Positions 9,356-20,465 are shown, counted from the stretch's first letter. The stretch is DNA of 61,321 nt from Smittium mucronatum (GCA_001953115.1 LSSL01001237.1:7933-69253); one strand, 5' to 3'. Notes: generated by a model from the letters alone, not told the origin. Numbers and translations: made by a program.

Positions 9356-10045
9356 ATAACATTATCTGTCACCAACTATTCCATACCAATAATAGCAATA
9401 TACTGTATGTGATTTCAGCGTAGTGCACTTATTTAATCTCCTAAATGGAGACAAGGCATTTCATTATTATTAGAAATACTTTATCTCATGCGCTAGTGAA
9501 TACTTTCCAAGATAAACTTTGGCAACCCCTAAGAGTGAAATACCTTACAGTATTTTAGGGGATTAATAGTGCACTTTTCGAGGTACATTAGACCAAAATT
9601 TCACAAAGTGTTGTACTATTGGTTGGGAATAGTGGAGACAGCGCACAGCGATTCGGAGGACAGCGATTCCAGAGGAGGACCATCTCGAGACAGGAGGAAC
9701 CGATCTTTTAGCACAGCTGAGACATAGTCTTTTGCACATGTCCAGCGTTCGACGGTCAGACTGATCTCAGCTTCTAACAGTTATTTGTAGGAAAGCCATG
9801 TTGATCAAACCCACGTTTGGTTAGGAGCCTAATTTTATTAATCCCATTAAAAGTGGGCTCTGAATAGGAGCTCAGTAGTTTCAATGAACTGTTGTTCATT
9901 GACAAAGAGCTTAATTCATGACTGCACGTAACCTCAGTCATCCAGCCTACTTGAAGCAATGCCAGGGGGGGGGGGTCTTTCGGTTGGTAGATTAAACCCT
10001 TTTTGATTAAGTACGCAGCCGGTAGTCTGGCAGAGGAGCTTATTT

Positions 10046-11953
10046 TAGCTAGAATAATAGTATTTTATATACGTATTTTTCTTTTTTTCATATTTTTTTA
10101 GTATAGTTTTTAATGGCGTTATCTTATAATAAAATTCCGTGATACAAAAAAAAAAACTTTGGCAAGTGCTCAAAATGAAAAACTAAATTTAATTGAATAA
10201 TTATAGAGTTTAAAAAGCTAAATTATATATCCCGGAAAATATAGAGTAATGAACACGCTATATAAATTCCTACTAAATAATAATAATATTTCTGTATTCA
10301 GGCTAGAAATAAAAAAAAATTAAATGTCGAAATCTTAAATATCAGAACCTTGAACAATTTATTTATATATGGACCTACTAGAGCTGGAGAGATACTTAGA
10401 ATGTCTAAATTTTCTATGAGAATATAAATTCTTTTAAATATGTGGTTATTTTTACCTTGTTTGAATAATAGATCGAGCTAAAAAAGTACCCATTAAAACA
10501 CGAATTAACGCATGAAAAAAAATCCACAAACCCTAAGTATTATAAAAAAAAACTATTTTAATTTCAATCATGCGCGTTATGGAATGCAAGGGTTTAATAT
10601 GAGTATTTAATGTCTCGAACGATTATAGTTATATATTTTGTTTATGAACCATTGGAGTTTTGGTATAACCCTATTTTAAGGTTAGAAAATAAAAATCTGA
10701 AAAATAATTTGAAAAACTGAAAATTTAGATGCAAATCTGAAATTATATTTAGTAAACTGAATCGTTTTTGGTAAATCTGCTTAATTAGAATTTCCTGCCT
10801 ATAGAAGCTGAAAAATAACTACGCGAAAATCTAAATGCCTTTGTTTTTTGCATTTTCGGTTTAAATTCCCCTAATCTTTTTTTAAAGAATTTGATAGGAT
10901 CTTAATAATTAAAACCAAAATCAGCGATAGCGAATGATATCAAATTTAAAGCATTATTTTTTACCTTTATCAAAAGCTTTATTTTTTTTCCCATAAATAA
11001 TTATTGATGATTGTAATGCTATTGTGTTATAGACATGATCTAGAATATCATAAATATTTTATAGCCCCACTTAAACTCCAATATCCTAATACATCATTAA
11101 ACATAAAAAATATATAGATAGCATGTTCTCAGTTATAGTTTGTTCGTGGCATTGGTTTTTTATTCTTAAGCAGAGATGTTTTTTCCTAAAACACCACTAT
11201 TTTTTGGTGTCGGGACTATTGACTTACTGCACATTTTACCTACTAGATCAGCCAACTATTTTTCATAATTAAGATTTTTTGTGCAAATAGAAACTTTAAG
11301 TTTTCCCAAAATACACAAATTTACTTCTGTGTCTTAATATTTTATTCCAAGTGGTCAAAAAGTAGATGAAATATTCAGTAGGTGGAATATAAATAGGTCA
11401 GTAATCATTCACCCTATTTTTCAGATTTTTTATAATAATTGAATCCAAAAAAATTGGTATATAGACTTTGAGAAGGTTGAGAAGTAATCAAATTTCCGGA
11501 ATGTTATTTATTTACCCCTATTTTTTTCAGATTTTTATACAATAATTTTCATATGTTATTGGTTAAATCGTTAGATTTGCATTAATGCGGTAATCTTTTC
11601 GGTTTTTCAAAAAAGAATTCAGATTTGTGCCTAAAATTTCAGGTTTATAAATTTTAACCATATTTTAAGCTCCAGAATGGTTGAATAAAATATAAATCGT
11701 GTAAAGATTAAAAAATAAATAAAATTAACCCTCAAGTCGAAAAAAAAAACAGCTTTAAATCATCTAATATTTTTCTTCCTTTGGTATATGAAATCCCTTT
11801 ACCAATGTGGTCAAGGGTAAAGATTTTATACAAGAAAAGCATATATAATTATAATAACGCAGAAACACGGCCAGAAATACAAGCGAGTTCAGAAGATTTA
11901 TATTAAAAAAACAAACATGTTAAGTCAAAATTTAGATGTGGAAAAACGGCAGG
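10046..11953. other. A+T-rich intergenic sequence, nothing recognised
   Basis: About 1.9 kb lies between the inverted-repeat element and the 3' end of the hydrolase gene. I see only poly-A/T runs and a short motif (CTATTTTT-CAGATTTTT-ATAATAATT) repeated near 11413 and 11518. There is no coding signature. The part next to 11953 holds the 3' untranslated region of the hydrolase gene. Confidence 0.5.
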
Positions 11954-13675
11954 TTATTTCGAGATCCAAGTGACAGTGTTGAAATCAGTATAATCAGCAT
12001 TGGCAGAGGTGTTGGATTTAAGAATTGAAGTGACTTTTTCCCTAACACCAATCTTGTCGTTATATCTATTAACAAACATATCTATGATTTCTTGAGCGGA
12101 TAGAGCAACATCACCAACGGAAGGATCTTCACCGACAACAACACTACGAACATCTTCATAACTAGGAAGCGAAAAATGCTTAAAGGGGTACTGAGAGTAA
12201 TCACTAGGTGACGCAAATTGGATTTGAGCTTCTGGTGTTGGATTGGAGAAAAATTTTGAAATGATGTCGGAACGAGAGATTTCAGAAAGAGAAGATGGGT
12301 TCCACTTGGGTTGTTTGGTTTTCTTAAGCAGGAGCTCAGAAATACCTTCGATAAAATCAGGAGCGAAAATGACTTTAGACGCAAGCTGGCTTTCCATCTC
12401 GAGGCAGTCACGCAAGCTGAGAGAACGACCACGGCGGACTAATTCCAGTGATATTTTTAAAGAGGAAGGCGACATCTGATCCAAGGTTTGAATGGTTTTT
12501 TGGGCCCATTCAGGGTTGCTTTTTTCATTACGGAGGGCATCATAGATCTCTTCAACACTATCATACTTGAAGCAGTTATTGATGGAATTCATGTAAGGAG
12601 CCAGTGAAAAAGAATATTCAGGGTCGGGCTCACCAGAGGATTCTTCTAAAGCAGCATTGACTGCTTCAAGACTAGAAGAACCAAGCTCGTTCAAACGAGC
12701 TTCAAGCAAGGGAATGCGCTCCTGGGGAATATAATGGGAAGCTATCCCAGCAAAAAACACATCCCTTCCTTGAAGTCTTTGACCAGTGAGACCCAAAAAA
12801 GTGCCCAACTCAGAATCCAATCTAGGGAGATAAAAAGAAGCACCAACGTCAGGGAAAAATCCGATCAATGTTTCAGGCATGGCAAAGAGGGTGTTTTCAG
12901 TAGCTACTCGGAAAGGAGCGTGGACAGAAATTCCAACACCTCCGCCCATGGTAACACCACTAATGATAGCAACAGTAGGCTTTTTTACAGTGGCTAAAAT
13001 ATGATTAACAGAGTACTCATTAGTGAAATACTTTGCTATATTAGAATCAGTTGGATTTTCAATTATTTTTTTAGCAGCAGATACCACATCACCACCAGAG
13101 CAATAAAATTTTGGATTTGAAGATTTTATAATAATATTATTGCACAACTCTGAGACCTCCCACTCCTAAAAATAATCAAGGGGGTAAATAAATAAAGTGC
13201 AATGGAATAGAAGGAGAAATATAGATTACCCGTAGTTTTGTCCCAATTGTAGAAAGCATATTGTCATTAAGAGCATTTAGAGCCTTTGGCCTATTAAGGA
13301 TTATGTATCTGGAGCCTAACTGGTTGGCAGTTATTATTTCAGACTACATGGAGAAAAAATAAATAAATTACATGAAGGTAAAGTCCAATTAAAGATTATA
13401 GAACAAAAAAAAGAGATAGGGGAAGAGTCGAAAAAAAAAGGAATGGAGTAGGGAGGAGAAATAGGAAGATGTAAAGTAACCTGGGAAGAATCGTGAGCAC
13501 TCATAGTGTAAAACTATTATAAGTAAATATTTAATAGTAAAAGATATGAAAATGTGGGGTTGCCTGTATTTGAAAGAGAAACCTTATTACGGGATAATTC
13601 GAATTTACAACCTAAAAGGCGGGGAAGAGCAGATTTATTAGGAAGCAGAGGGGTATTAAGATGAAGCAGTTTCAT
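11954..13675 (-). CDS. 3-hydroxyisobutyryl-CoA hydrolase, mitochondrial (four exons)
   Basis: The enzyme releases 3-hydroxyisobutyrate from its CoA ester in valine breakdown (HIBCH; Ehd3 in yeast). Proposed exons are 13675-13583, 13513-13481, 13343-13230 and 13165-11954, all joined in phase 0, giving 483 residues (yeast Ehd3 is about 500). Exon 1 encodes a Lys/Arg/Leu-rich, acid-poor N-terminus that could be a mitochondrial presequence. Exon 3 carries LNRPKALNAL, the first conserved block of the enoyl-CoA hydratase/isomerase fold. Exon 4 carries CSGGD (about residues 102-106) and MGGGVGIS (153-160) for the oxyanion hole. The Glu of MPET (178) and Asp of FPDVG (186) form the pair, eight residues apart, typical of HIBCH rather than plain hydratases. 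A long C-terminal extension fits the family. The least certain parts are exons 1-2; translation could instead start at the ATG at 13504. Confidence 0.92.
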
Positions 13676-15201
13676 GTCTGGAAACGGCTTATGAGCTTAG
13701 AGTTGTAAGTAAGAAGACTATCAATATCAACCAGCAGCTATGAGACACTAATTGCTCAAAGCGAAAAATGTAGTTCCAAAGCAAATCACTTTTGAATGGG
13801 CGAACATGATTAGAACTAATCAAAAAAAAAAAATCACAAAAGATTATTGGATAGATCAGATTAGTGATATTGAACTAAAAAATACAGGTGAATTAGCAGA
13901 ACTAAGGATATATTGGATATATTATCGAGTTTAACCCTTTCAGGGCTGATTATACGAAAAATGGCATCAAATTTTCATTCAATGATAACATTAGATTAAT
14001 AATATTCATATACTATTGGTAAATTAAGAAATCTCGCCAGATGAAATAGCTAAAATACACAAATAGGAGTGAACCATAGATTGTGCCCAGAAAGAGTTGT
14101 ATCCAATGAAACCATTGGAAAAGTGATAAAGGGGAGGACTATTATTCCTCGAGAATACAACACGAATTGGCGAAAGAAATCAAAAATGCAACGATGAGTC
14201 AACGGAATGTGAAATTCCACAGCATAACGTTAATATTAGAAACCAGTGTGTATACTTTTTGTAGTTTCTCCAGAAAATTAAAGGCGACCCATTGGCCACA
14301 AGCAAAATATAATTAGGCGAATTGCAGGCATTTAGCTTCTCAGGGAATAAATAATCATTCATAGAGTATGATATGGTGGCTGAGCAGATATGGCGGAGAT
14401 TTGGAGAGGGTGCAAGAACCCCGCAATAAGTGAGACATATATCCATCGAAATGCATCAGCACGAATATTAGCTGGAATTCAACTCTAAGCACAGATTGCT
14501 TGCCCACATTAGAGCCGGCTTAGTATAGGCTATGGCGGAAGCAGCTACCAGAAAGTCAGCTTAAAGCCAGATTATGGCAATATTGGATTTTCAAATATTT
14601 ACATCGATTGTGTCTGTAAACCTGAGACCTAACGCCTTGAGCTAATAGAAATTCAAGACATCCCCTCAGAGTTGCTGGCCATATTAAAGACTAGCCATTA
14701 GTTCTCACTGAAATTAAAAAGAAACAAAACTTTTAATCAATGTTTGAAACATATTAAATTAACGGGGAATGAATCCTTCTTAGGCCAAATGGCAGCTATC
14801 TGGCCGTATTAATTCTACTGGATTATCTCCACACAATTTATTATCTATTGAATATCTCAATTTTTTTAGCATATGGCTTAACATATAGTACTAAAAATTA
14901 ACCCTAATTTCAAATTCTCCTAAGGCACCTCTATATTTCAGTCCACAATATCATTTTTGTGGAGTTTATTTTTGTGAAACATTTTTATACACTGCATTGG
15001 ATCAGTCTAATCTGCACATTATTTTTCGGTATTCACTATGAGTTAAAAAAAAGTATATATATTCGTATTTTCTTGTCGTTAAGTTGCTCAAAGCGATAAA
15101 AACATTTATTTCTTCTTTGAAAATTCCATTTCTTCTTTTGAAATTCTAACCTGTATATTGGTCTTTGTATATCTCAAAATCCACCAGAAATTCTTTATAT
15201 A
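13676..15201. other. Intergenic region with decayed coding-like fragments
   Basis: Between the divergently oriented hydrolase and secreted-protein genes lies 1.5 kb of moderate G+C. An open piece on the plus strand (13752-13934; Lys/Trp-rich) and plus-strand fragments through about 14700 look coding but are split by many stops and frame changes. A minus-strand 88-codon frame (14446-14180) overlaps them. I could not identify the family; a dead mobile element is the likeliest explanation. The last 500 bp is A+T-rich and holds the presumed promoter of the downstream gene. Confidence 0.4.
15053..15062 (+). promoter_or_regulatory. Candidate TATA element of the secreted-protein gene
   Basis: A TATATATAT run follows an A8 tract, about 140 bp before the ATG at 15202. 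A pyrimidine-rich leader (TTTCTTCTTTG) lies between. In A+T-rich DNA such strings are common, so this is only positional support. Confidence 0.3.
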
Positions 15202-15816
15202 ATGTTTTCCAAATCTATCCTCGCCGCTCTCTTCGCTTCCGTTGCAGTATTATCACAAGATCTTGCTGACAGTGGCACAATTGGACCATTAATCGACCCA
15301 ATCATTCCTACTGATCGCCCAATCATCGATCCAATTCGCCCAACTGATCGCCCAATTATCGATCCAATTCGCCCAACTGATAATGGAGGATATGGCGGAA
15401 ATGGAGGAAACCGTGGCAATGGAGGATATGGCGGTAATGGAGGAAACCGTGGCAATGGAGGATATGGCGGAAATGGAGGAAACCGTGGCAATGGAGGATA
15501 TGGTGATAATGGCAACGATAGTGGTGCTAGCTACAATGACAATGGAAACAATAACAATTATAATGATGGAAACAATAACAGTTACAATGATGGAAATAAC
15601 ATCCCCATCTATACCGACGTCGTCACTATCACCCAATACCCCCCCCCTACCTACACTAGAACCATTGTCGTTGATCCCATCAACACTGTGACCAAATACA
15701 TTGATGTAACCGTATTTGACTGCAGTTCTAAATCTCGTACACGCAGACCCGTTATCCCTACCATAGTTCCTGTATACGCCGGAGGTGGTGGTAGACCTCG
15801 CCAGTCATACGCTTAA
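15202..15816 (+). CDS. Secreted Gly/Asn-rich tandem-repeat protein, 204 aa
   Basis: Single exon. Residues 1-19 (MFSKSILAALFASVAVLSQ) form a clear signal peptide. Residues 31-60 carry an 11-residue repeat (IDPIRPTDRPI), about 2.7 copies. Residues 62-97 carry three exact copies of a 12-residue repeat (GGYGGNGGNRGN). An Asn/Asp/Tyr-rich stretch follows (108-133, unit SYNDGNN). The C-terminal 70 residues are non-repetitive, with beta-strand-like Thr/Val/Tyr segments, one cysteine (174) and an Arg-rich tail. This layout fits an extracellular or cell-wall structural protein, but I cannot name a family. Codon use is richer in C and G than the flanks. Long antisense frames over the repeats come from the repetitive composition. 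It converges with PLK4, 251 bp away. Confidence 0.85.
   Translation: MFSKSILAALFASVAVLSQDLADSGTIGPLIDPIIPTDRPIIDPIRPTDRPIIDPIRPTDNGGYGGNGGNRGNGGYGGNGGNRGNGGYGGNGGNRGNGGYGDNGNDSGASYNDNGNNNNYNDGNNNSYNDGNNIPIYTDVVTITQYPPPTYTRTIVVDPINTVTKYIDVTVFDCSSKSRTRRPVIPTIVPVYAGGGGRPRQSYA
15292..15381 (+). repeat. 33-bp tandem repeat within the secreted-protein gene
   Basis: The unit begins ATCGACCCAATC and encodes IDPI(I/R)PTDRPI. There are two full copies and one partial copy. Copies differ by synonymous or single changes (ATC/ATT, Ile/Arg), so they are a few mutations old. Confidence 0.8.
15385..15492 (+). repeat. 36-bp tandem repeat, three copies
   Basis: The unit encodes GGYGGNGGNRGN. Three copies are the same at protein level and nearly identical in DNA (one GGA/GGT change), then a partial fourth copy degenerates. 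Near-identity suggests recent expansion or gene conversion. Confidence 0.9.
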
Positions 15817-16067
15817 ACCGGTCCTTATCCTTTCCGCCCCACCTTTCTTCATTAAATATTCCATAACATTCATCTTTAGGAAATTTGATTAAAATAACAA
15901 AATTAAAACAAGTCATCCAAATACCTCTTCTTTTATGAACTTTTGCTCTATTCAGAACATTTTTTCTATCAAATTCAATTTACCCTTCTAAATATTATAA
16001 TATAAAATCTAAAAATATTTTAACATTTAAACAAATTTACACTATGACCTTATTCTCTTATAATAGA

Positions 16068-18744
16068 CTAGAGGTTTTCAATTCCCACCAAACATAGAAA
16101 ATGAGGCAGCTGTTGTAGCTTTTCTTTAACTGCCTGAGGAATAGATGGATCTATTTTATACTCTTTCAAAGAGTTTAAGTTCTTGTTTTTTTCTCCATAA
16201 GAATATTCTGAATACTGTACATTATCTGATCCCGAGTCTACTTCCAGCTTAGTCCCATCAGTGAAAAGCATGGTAAACAAGTATCTGTCCGGATCTCTCT
16301 GGGAATTCTGTTTTTTACTAAGACACCAGCCAACGTTTGGTATAAATGCTGATTTACAACTATATGCTCCATTTTCTATTTCAGCTTCTTGGTTTTTTCT
16401 AAAATCTACATCAGCATGTCCATGTACCATTTCAGGAAATGTATTATCATATTTCTGGTTGCTTTCCATAGATTTTTTTAATCTTTGGTTTTTCACATCT
16501 CCAGATAATCGCTCCGAATTATTCACAAAGTAGTCCTGCACAAAAGGTACTGCCACATCCTGGCTTAAATCTATATTCTTTGTCCTGGTTGTTGAGGATG
16601 TCGATTCTGTTCTTACACTATTATTAAAATATTTCCTTTCATTAAAGAAACCATCGTTGCTATTTCTTTTCTGAAAAAAATTATGGTCCTCAATGCCACC
16701 ACGCTCCACATTCCCAAAGTTGACTAGTATTTTTTTACTGAGCCCATCTGGTACAAATAATTCAAAGTCAGTGTTGGGAAAAATACAAACCGGGTATTTT
16801 ATATTCCCAGAATAGTATTTATACCTGGGATCAGTTCCTGCTTCCCATCTTTCTATCGATTTATTTGCAATTAATGCTGTTCTAAAACATTTATCAACAT
16901 GCCTTGTCACAGGTTTTAACTTTCCTGAAACCAAATCTTCCCTAATCTTCGGAATATGGGCTGACTCCAAATTTTTTGAAAAATCAATCGGGAATCTTTG
17001 GATTTCATCAGGTAAATCAGAACTAGTGGGAATCCTAATTTCGGCTACTGATTTTGAGATATGGTATGTCACTTTGATGTTATTGTAGAAAGAAACTTGA
17101 AAATCAGGATTAGGAAGATTTTCCATCAACGAGGCTTTGGCTAGAGAAGTTTTTAATAGTATCTAAAAAGTAAAAAAAATTAAAAATTAAAATTTTTTAT
17201 ATCAAGTAATTTGAATAAAAAGACGCACTCTACATGTTTTCGAGCGAACCAACTCAATAAACTTCAAAACATATTTAACTTTTCTGGACAATTCAGGGTT
17301 CATAGTTTGAAAGTCGATTTTTATAACTGAAGTTGCTTTATCAGTTAGCAACAAAGCAGAATCTCTCGGAAACTGTAAAATCAGATTCTGAGAAGGATCA
17401 AATACAAGAATATAGTTATCACCAAAAAACTCTGATTTAACTCTTCCATCAGAAAGAATTTCGATTACTGCATGCTTTGTTTTTTGTTTAATAGGATTAA
17501 GTCTTTGAGTATTAATCAAAGAATTCGCGTTAAGATTTATTGAGTTATAATCATTTTTAATTACATTGTTGTATTTCTTAATACTAGAGTCCAAATCTTT
17601 ATTAGAAATAGCGAAGGAGGGGTCGTTTTTAAAAATGTTGGCTAATGCATTTTTTAAACCAGCCTTCGGAGCATTAGATTCCATATTAATGTTTATGAAA
17701 TTATGATTTTCAATATTCTGTTCTGCAGCAAAATTAGAAAAGGGAGTAAATAAGTTTCCAGGGGCTGAAGAATAGGCATTTTTTGGGAACTTTCCGATGC
17801 TTGAAAGAGTTGATAAGGGTTTTGATGCTTTAATAGGGTTGAAAAAGGGGTGATTGAAATAATCTTTGATAGATATTCTTTTAATGGGGTCTTTTGTAAG
17901 CAGCTTTTGGATTAAGTCAATAATTTCTATTGAGCTGTCACTTATTTGGAGAATAATGTTTTTTGAATCTTGAGAGCTTTCAGAGTTGGAGGGTAGTTTT
18001 CCTGTTTTTAAGGTATACATCAAACAACCCATTGCCCATAAATCAATTGCAGGTCCATATGGTCTTCGAGCAACGACTTCAGGAGAAATGTAATTTTGAG
18101 TTCCACAAAAGGTAGTTGGATCTGAAGGATTCTTTTTTACTGTTGTAGCTAAACCAAAATCAGATAATTTTACCTCCATATCACTGGAAAGAACTAAATT
18201 TTTAAGCTTCAAGTCTCTGTGTATGATAGAGTTTTCATGTAAATAACTAATTGCTCTCCCTATTTGTAGCATTAAATATCTTATTTCTGGCTCAGGTAAT
18301 ATAGCTAGCTCTTGGTCATCAAGGTTATAATTTTCGTTTATATTTTTTTCAGCTTTTCTTCTTTCGATCAAATAACTAAATAAATCTCCGTTTTGACACA
18401 ACTCCATAATTAAATAAACCTTTTCATTATCTTCGAAATAATCGTATAGTTTGACTATTGATGGATGGGATATTCTGCTGTGTATAGATACTTCGGCGGC
18501 TACTCTGTCACGCAATTCATTACTTTGGAGCTGATATTTGTCTATTACTTTTATTGCAACTTTTTCGGCCTCAAACCTGGGGTCTTGATATTTGGGAATG
18601 GCGGAATAAACTTTACCGAAGCCTCCTCTCCCTATTTCTGGGCCCAAGGAATAGGCCTTGATGAATATAAAGTATAATAAGTGGGGGGAGGGGGTAAAAT
18701 AGTAAAGAGCGTGTGAAGTAGGAAAATACCTCTATTACCGACAT
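16068..18744 (-). CDS. PLK4: Polo-like kinase 4 (SAK), three exons, 845 aa
   Basis: The kinase that triggers centriole (basal body) duplication. Proposed exons: 18744-18730 (MSVIE), 18656-17229 and 17162-16068. Introns are 73 bp (GTATTT..CAAG) and 66 bp (GTGCGT..TTAG), both phase 0. The spliced protein aligns without gaps to animal PLK4 across both junctions. The kinase domain spans residues 7-276: GRGGFGKV (14-21), Lys41 in VAIK, Glu60, HRD with Asp153, DFG with Asp171, and CGTQNYISPE (189-198). The linker is low in structure and Asn/Ser-rich. The cryptic polo box pair covers about 399-610, with LMENLPNPDF just after the second junction. A C-terminal polo box (about 752-845) contains DGTKLEV and a YGE..K..VKEKL pattern. 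Two tandem parts before PB3 mark PLK4 rather than PLK1-3. The first exon is short but precisely supported by alignment and splice sites. Confidence 0.92.
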
Positions 18745-20465
18745 TATTGACCAGCCAAAATGTCGATGTAATAAAAGAAGTCGAGAAAAAGAGCGAAAAA
18801 GACGATTTTTCCTTGAAAAAGCTATTTTTTAGGATGTAATTTAATGGCGATTCAAAGTGTTATCTTTGTCAAAAGTTTCAGCCGATTGAAAAAATAAAAA
18901 TAAATAGGAAACAAAATTTCGCTCGAATTGTAAAGAGTTATGCTTTTTAGTGTAATTTGTGAATAGATAAATATTTCGATGTTGCTGAACTTATTCCAGA
19001 ATATTTAGAGTTAAATCGGATTTGAATACTTATAAGCCCTAAAGACTAGGAAGATATGGATTGAAAAAAATATATTATCTTGGATTAGATTACTAGTGAA
19101 AAAAATAAGAAATGAGTATTAAAGATTTGATATTTTCATTTCTCATAAAGTTTTATCTGTATATTTTCACCACCGGCTATTTTCTCTCTTCACAATTTGG
19201 CTAAAATCTAACATTGTTTAAAAGCTTAACACTTCACGCATCCTATTTGCCGCTTTTGCTTACAATAACTCTTCAGACTTTGATATGCGATGTTATTCGC
19301 TTGTAACAATACTCTGGATATTAATACGATATTACTGGAAAGCAAAATAATGTAAATAAGTTGATTGGAATCAGAATTAAATGGCGAATCTACTAAAACC
19401 CTAACCTCTAATTTGTCTAAGACATTTCAATATGTCTTATAATAGGGATTTATCCAAACGTATACTTATAACAATAAATCTCGCCATTTAAAAAGCACAA
19501 ATCCCAATATACAATAAAACAACTTATTTTTTTAAGCATAATTTATTTTTAATACAAAAACTCTTTATAAAAATATTTCTATTAAATTATTTGATATTTT
19601 CGGACTAATCGGCAATACCTTCTTGTAAAATAAAGTACATAGATTTTAAGTTTATTGGTCTAGTAAATTTATAAACGTGCAAAAATCTTATTAGAACTTG
19701 TTATAAAAAAACACACCAAGTTATTTCTAAATAACTGAGGTATTTTCTTAATCTAAAGGCAAATTTCTAAATAAGAACAAGTTTATAAAAAATATAAGTT
19801 TTTTCCCAAAAGGATTTTCTATTTACATTTTCAAACAATATATCGTCTTTATTTTTTAAATTCCTAAATTAGAAATACTAAACCCAATTTGGCCCTGAAT
19901 AGATTGTTAAATTTTAATTCATTTCAGAAAATAAATTTATACTACATAAAAGAATATTCTTTTGAGTCAAAAAAATCCAGATAATAATAAAAAGTGTAGA
20001 TATCATTTTTTTAGAGATTTTTTTAAAAAAAATCAAAATCAATAAAACTGGATCACAATAAATTCGCGTTTGAAATCAACCAAATTTCGTGAAATATATT
20101 TTATATTTTTTACTAATTGATATCCATTATTTCACTAAATAAACTTCAAAAAAAGTTTTTTTCGCGATATTTATTGATTCCAATTAATATATTAAAGCTT
20201 TAAAACTTAATCTCAACCAAAAAAAGAGTTCAAAAGATAATTCGCTATCACTACTATATATTTTTTCAATATTTTTATCATAAGCTTATACAGAATTTAG
20301 TGAAAAAGTGTAAAGAAATAGTCTAGATTCATAATTTAATTTATGTAAATTTATATAAATAATATTTCAAGTTTTTAGTACATGATTTTTCTTTCCAATT
20401 CAGAAATATTTCTTTATCTGAAAATTTTTTAAGAAAATAAGAAATAATTTTATAACTTTATTCGA
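18745..20465. other. PLK4 upstream region and A+T-rich spacer
   Basis: The first few hundred bases must include the PLK4 promoter, but I see no reliable TATA or initiator. From about 19500 the sequence is A+T-rich without coding signature. One small palindromic element (19377-19491) is listed separately. Short overlapping open frames at 19230-19320 have no recognisable motif. Confidence 0.5.
19377..19491. repeat. Small MITE-like palindromic element with TTAA ends
   Basis: TTAAATGGCGA (19377-19387) is the exact reverse complement of TCGCCATTTAA (19481-19491), so both ends carry TTAA, the target of piggyBac-like elements. Inside, TAAGACAT (19418-19425) pairs with ATGTCTTA (19432-19439). No second copy was seen in the window apart from a partial TTTAATGGCGATT at about 18840. 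The short arms make chance possible. Confidence 0.35.

Larger units (their letters stand above)
8798..10045. mobile_element. 1.25-kb element with long imperfect terminal inverted repeats
   Basis: The left end reads AAATAAGTACCTCTGCC and the right end, reverse-complemented, AAATAAGCTCCTCTGCC. Pairing continues through GACTACCGGCTG, TACCAACCGAAAGACCC, GGCAT-GCTTCAAGT, AATTAAGCTCTTT and TAACCAAACGTGG. The arms are thus about 240-250 bp long (8798 to about 9040, and about 9800 to 10045). A TA dinucleotide flanks both ends (8796-8797, 10046-10047), compatible with a TA target duplication as in Tc1/mariner-like elements. Arms this long are more typical of Mutator-like or foldback elements. The roughly 750-bp centre has no open frame resembling a transposase, so it is probably non-autonomous. 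It also carries a 20-bp palindrome (9144-9163) and a hairpin (9316-9355). Confidence 0.75.

Noticed and set aside
9774..9959. 61-codon minus-strand frame inside the inverted-repeat element as a transposase piece
   Set aside because: It lies mostly within the right inverted arm, whose counterpart in the left arm is not open, and shows no DDE-type motif.
12082..12997. Open frames overlapping exon 4 of the hydrolase
   Set aside because: Shadows in other frames of a strongly conserved enzyme; no motif of their own.
15195..15691. Open frames of 102-115 codons antisense to, or in another frame of, the secreted-protein gene
   Set aside because: They exist only because the repeats lack stops in several frames. 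The translations are Met/Glu or Ile/Ser monotony or Pro-rich, without start context, and the sense frame has a signal peptide.
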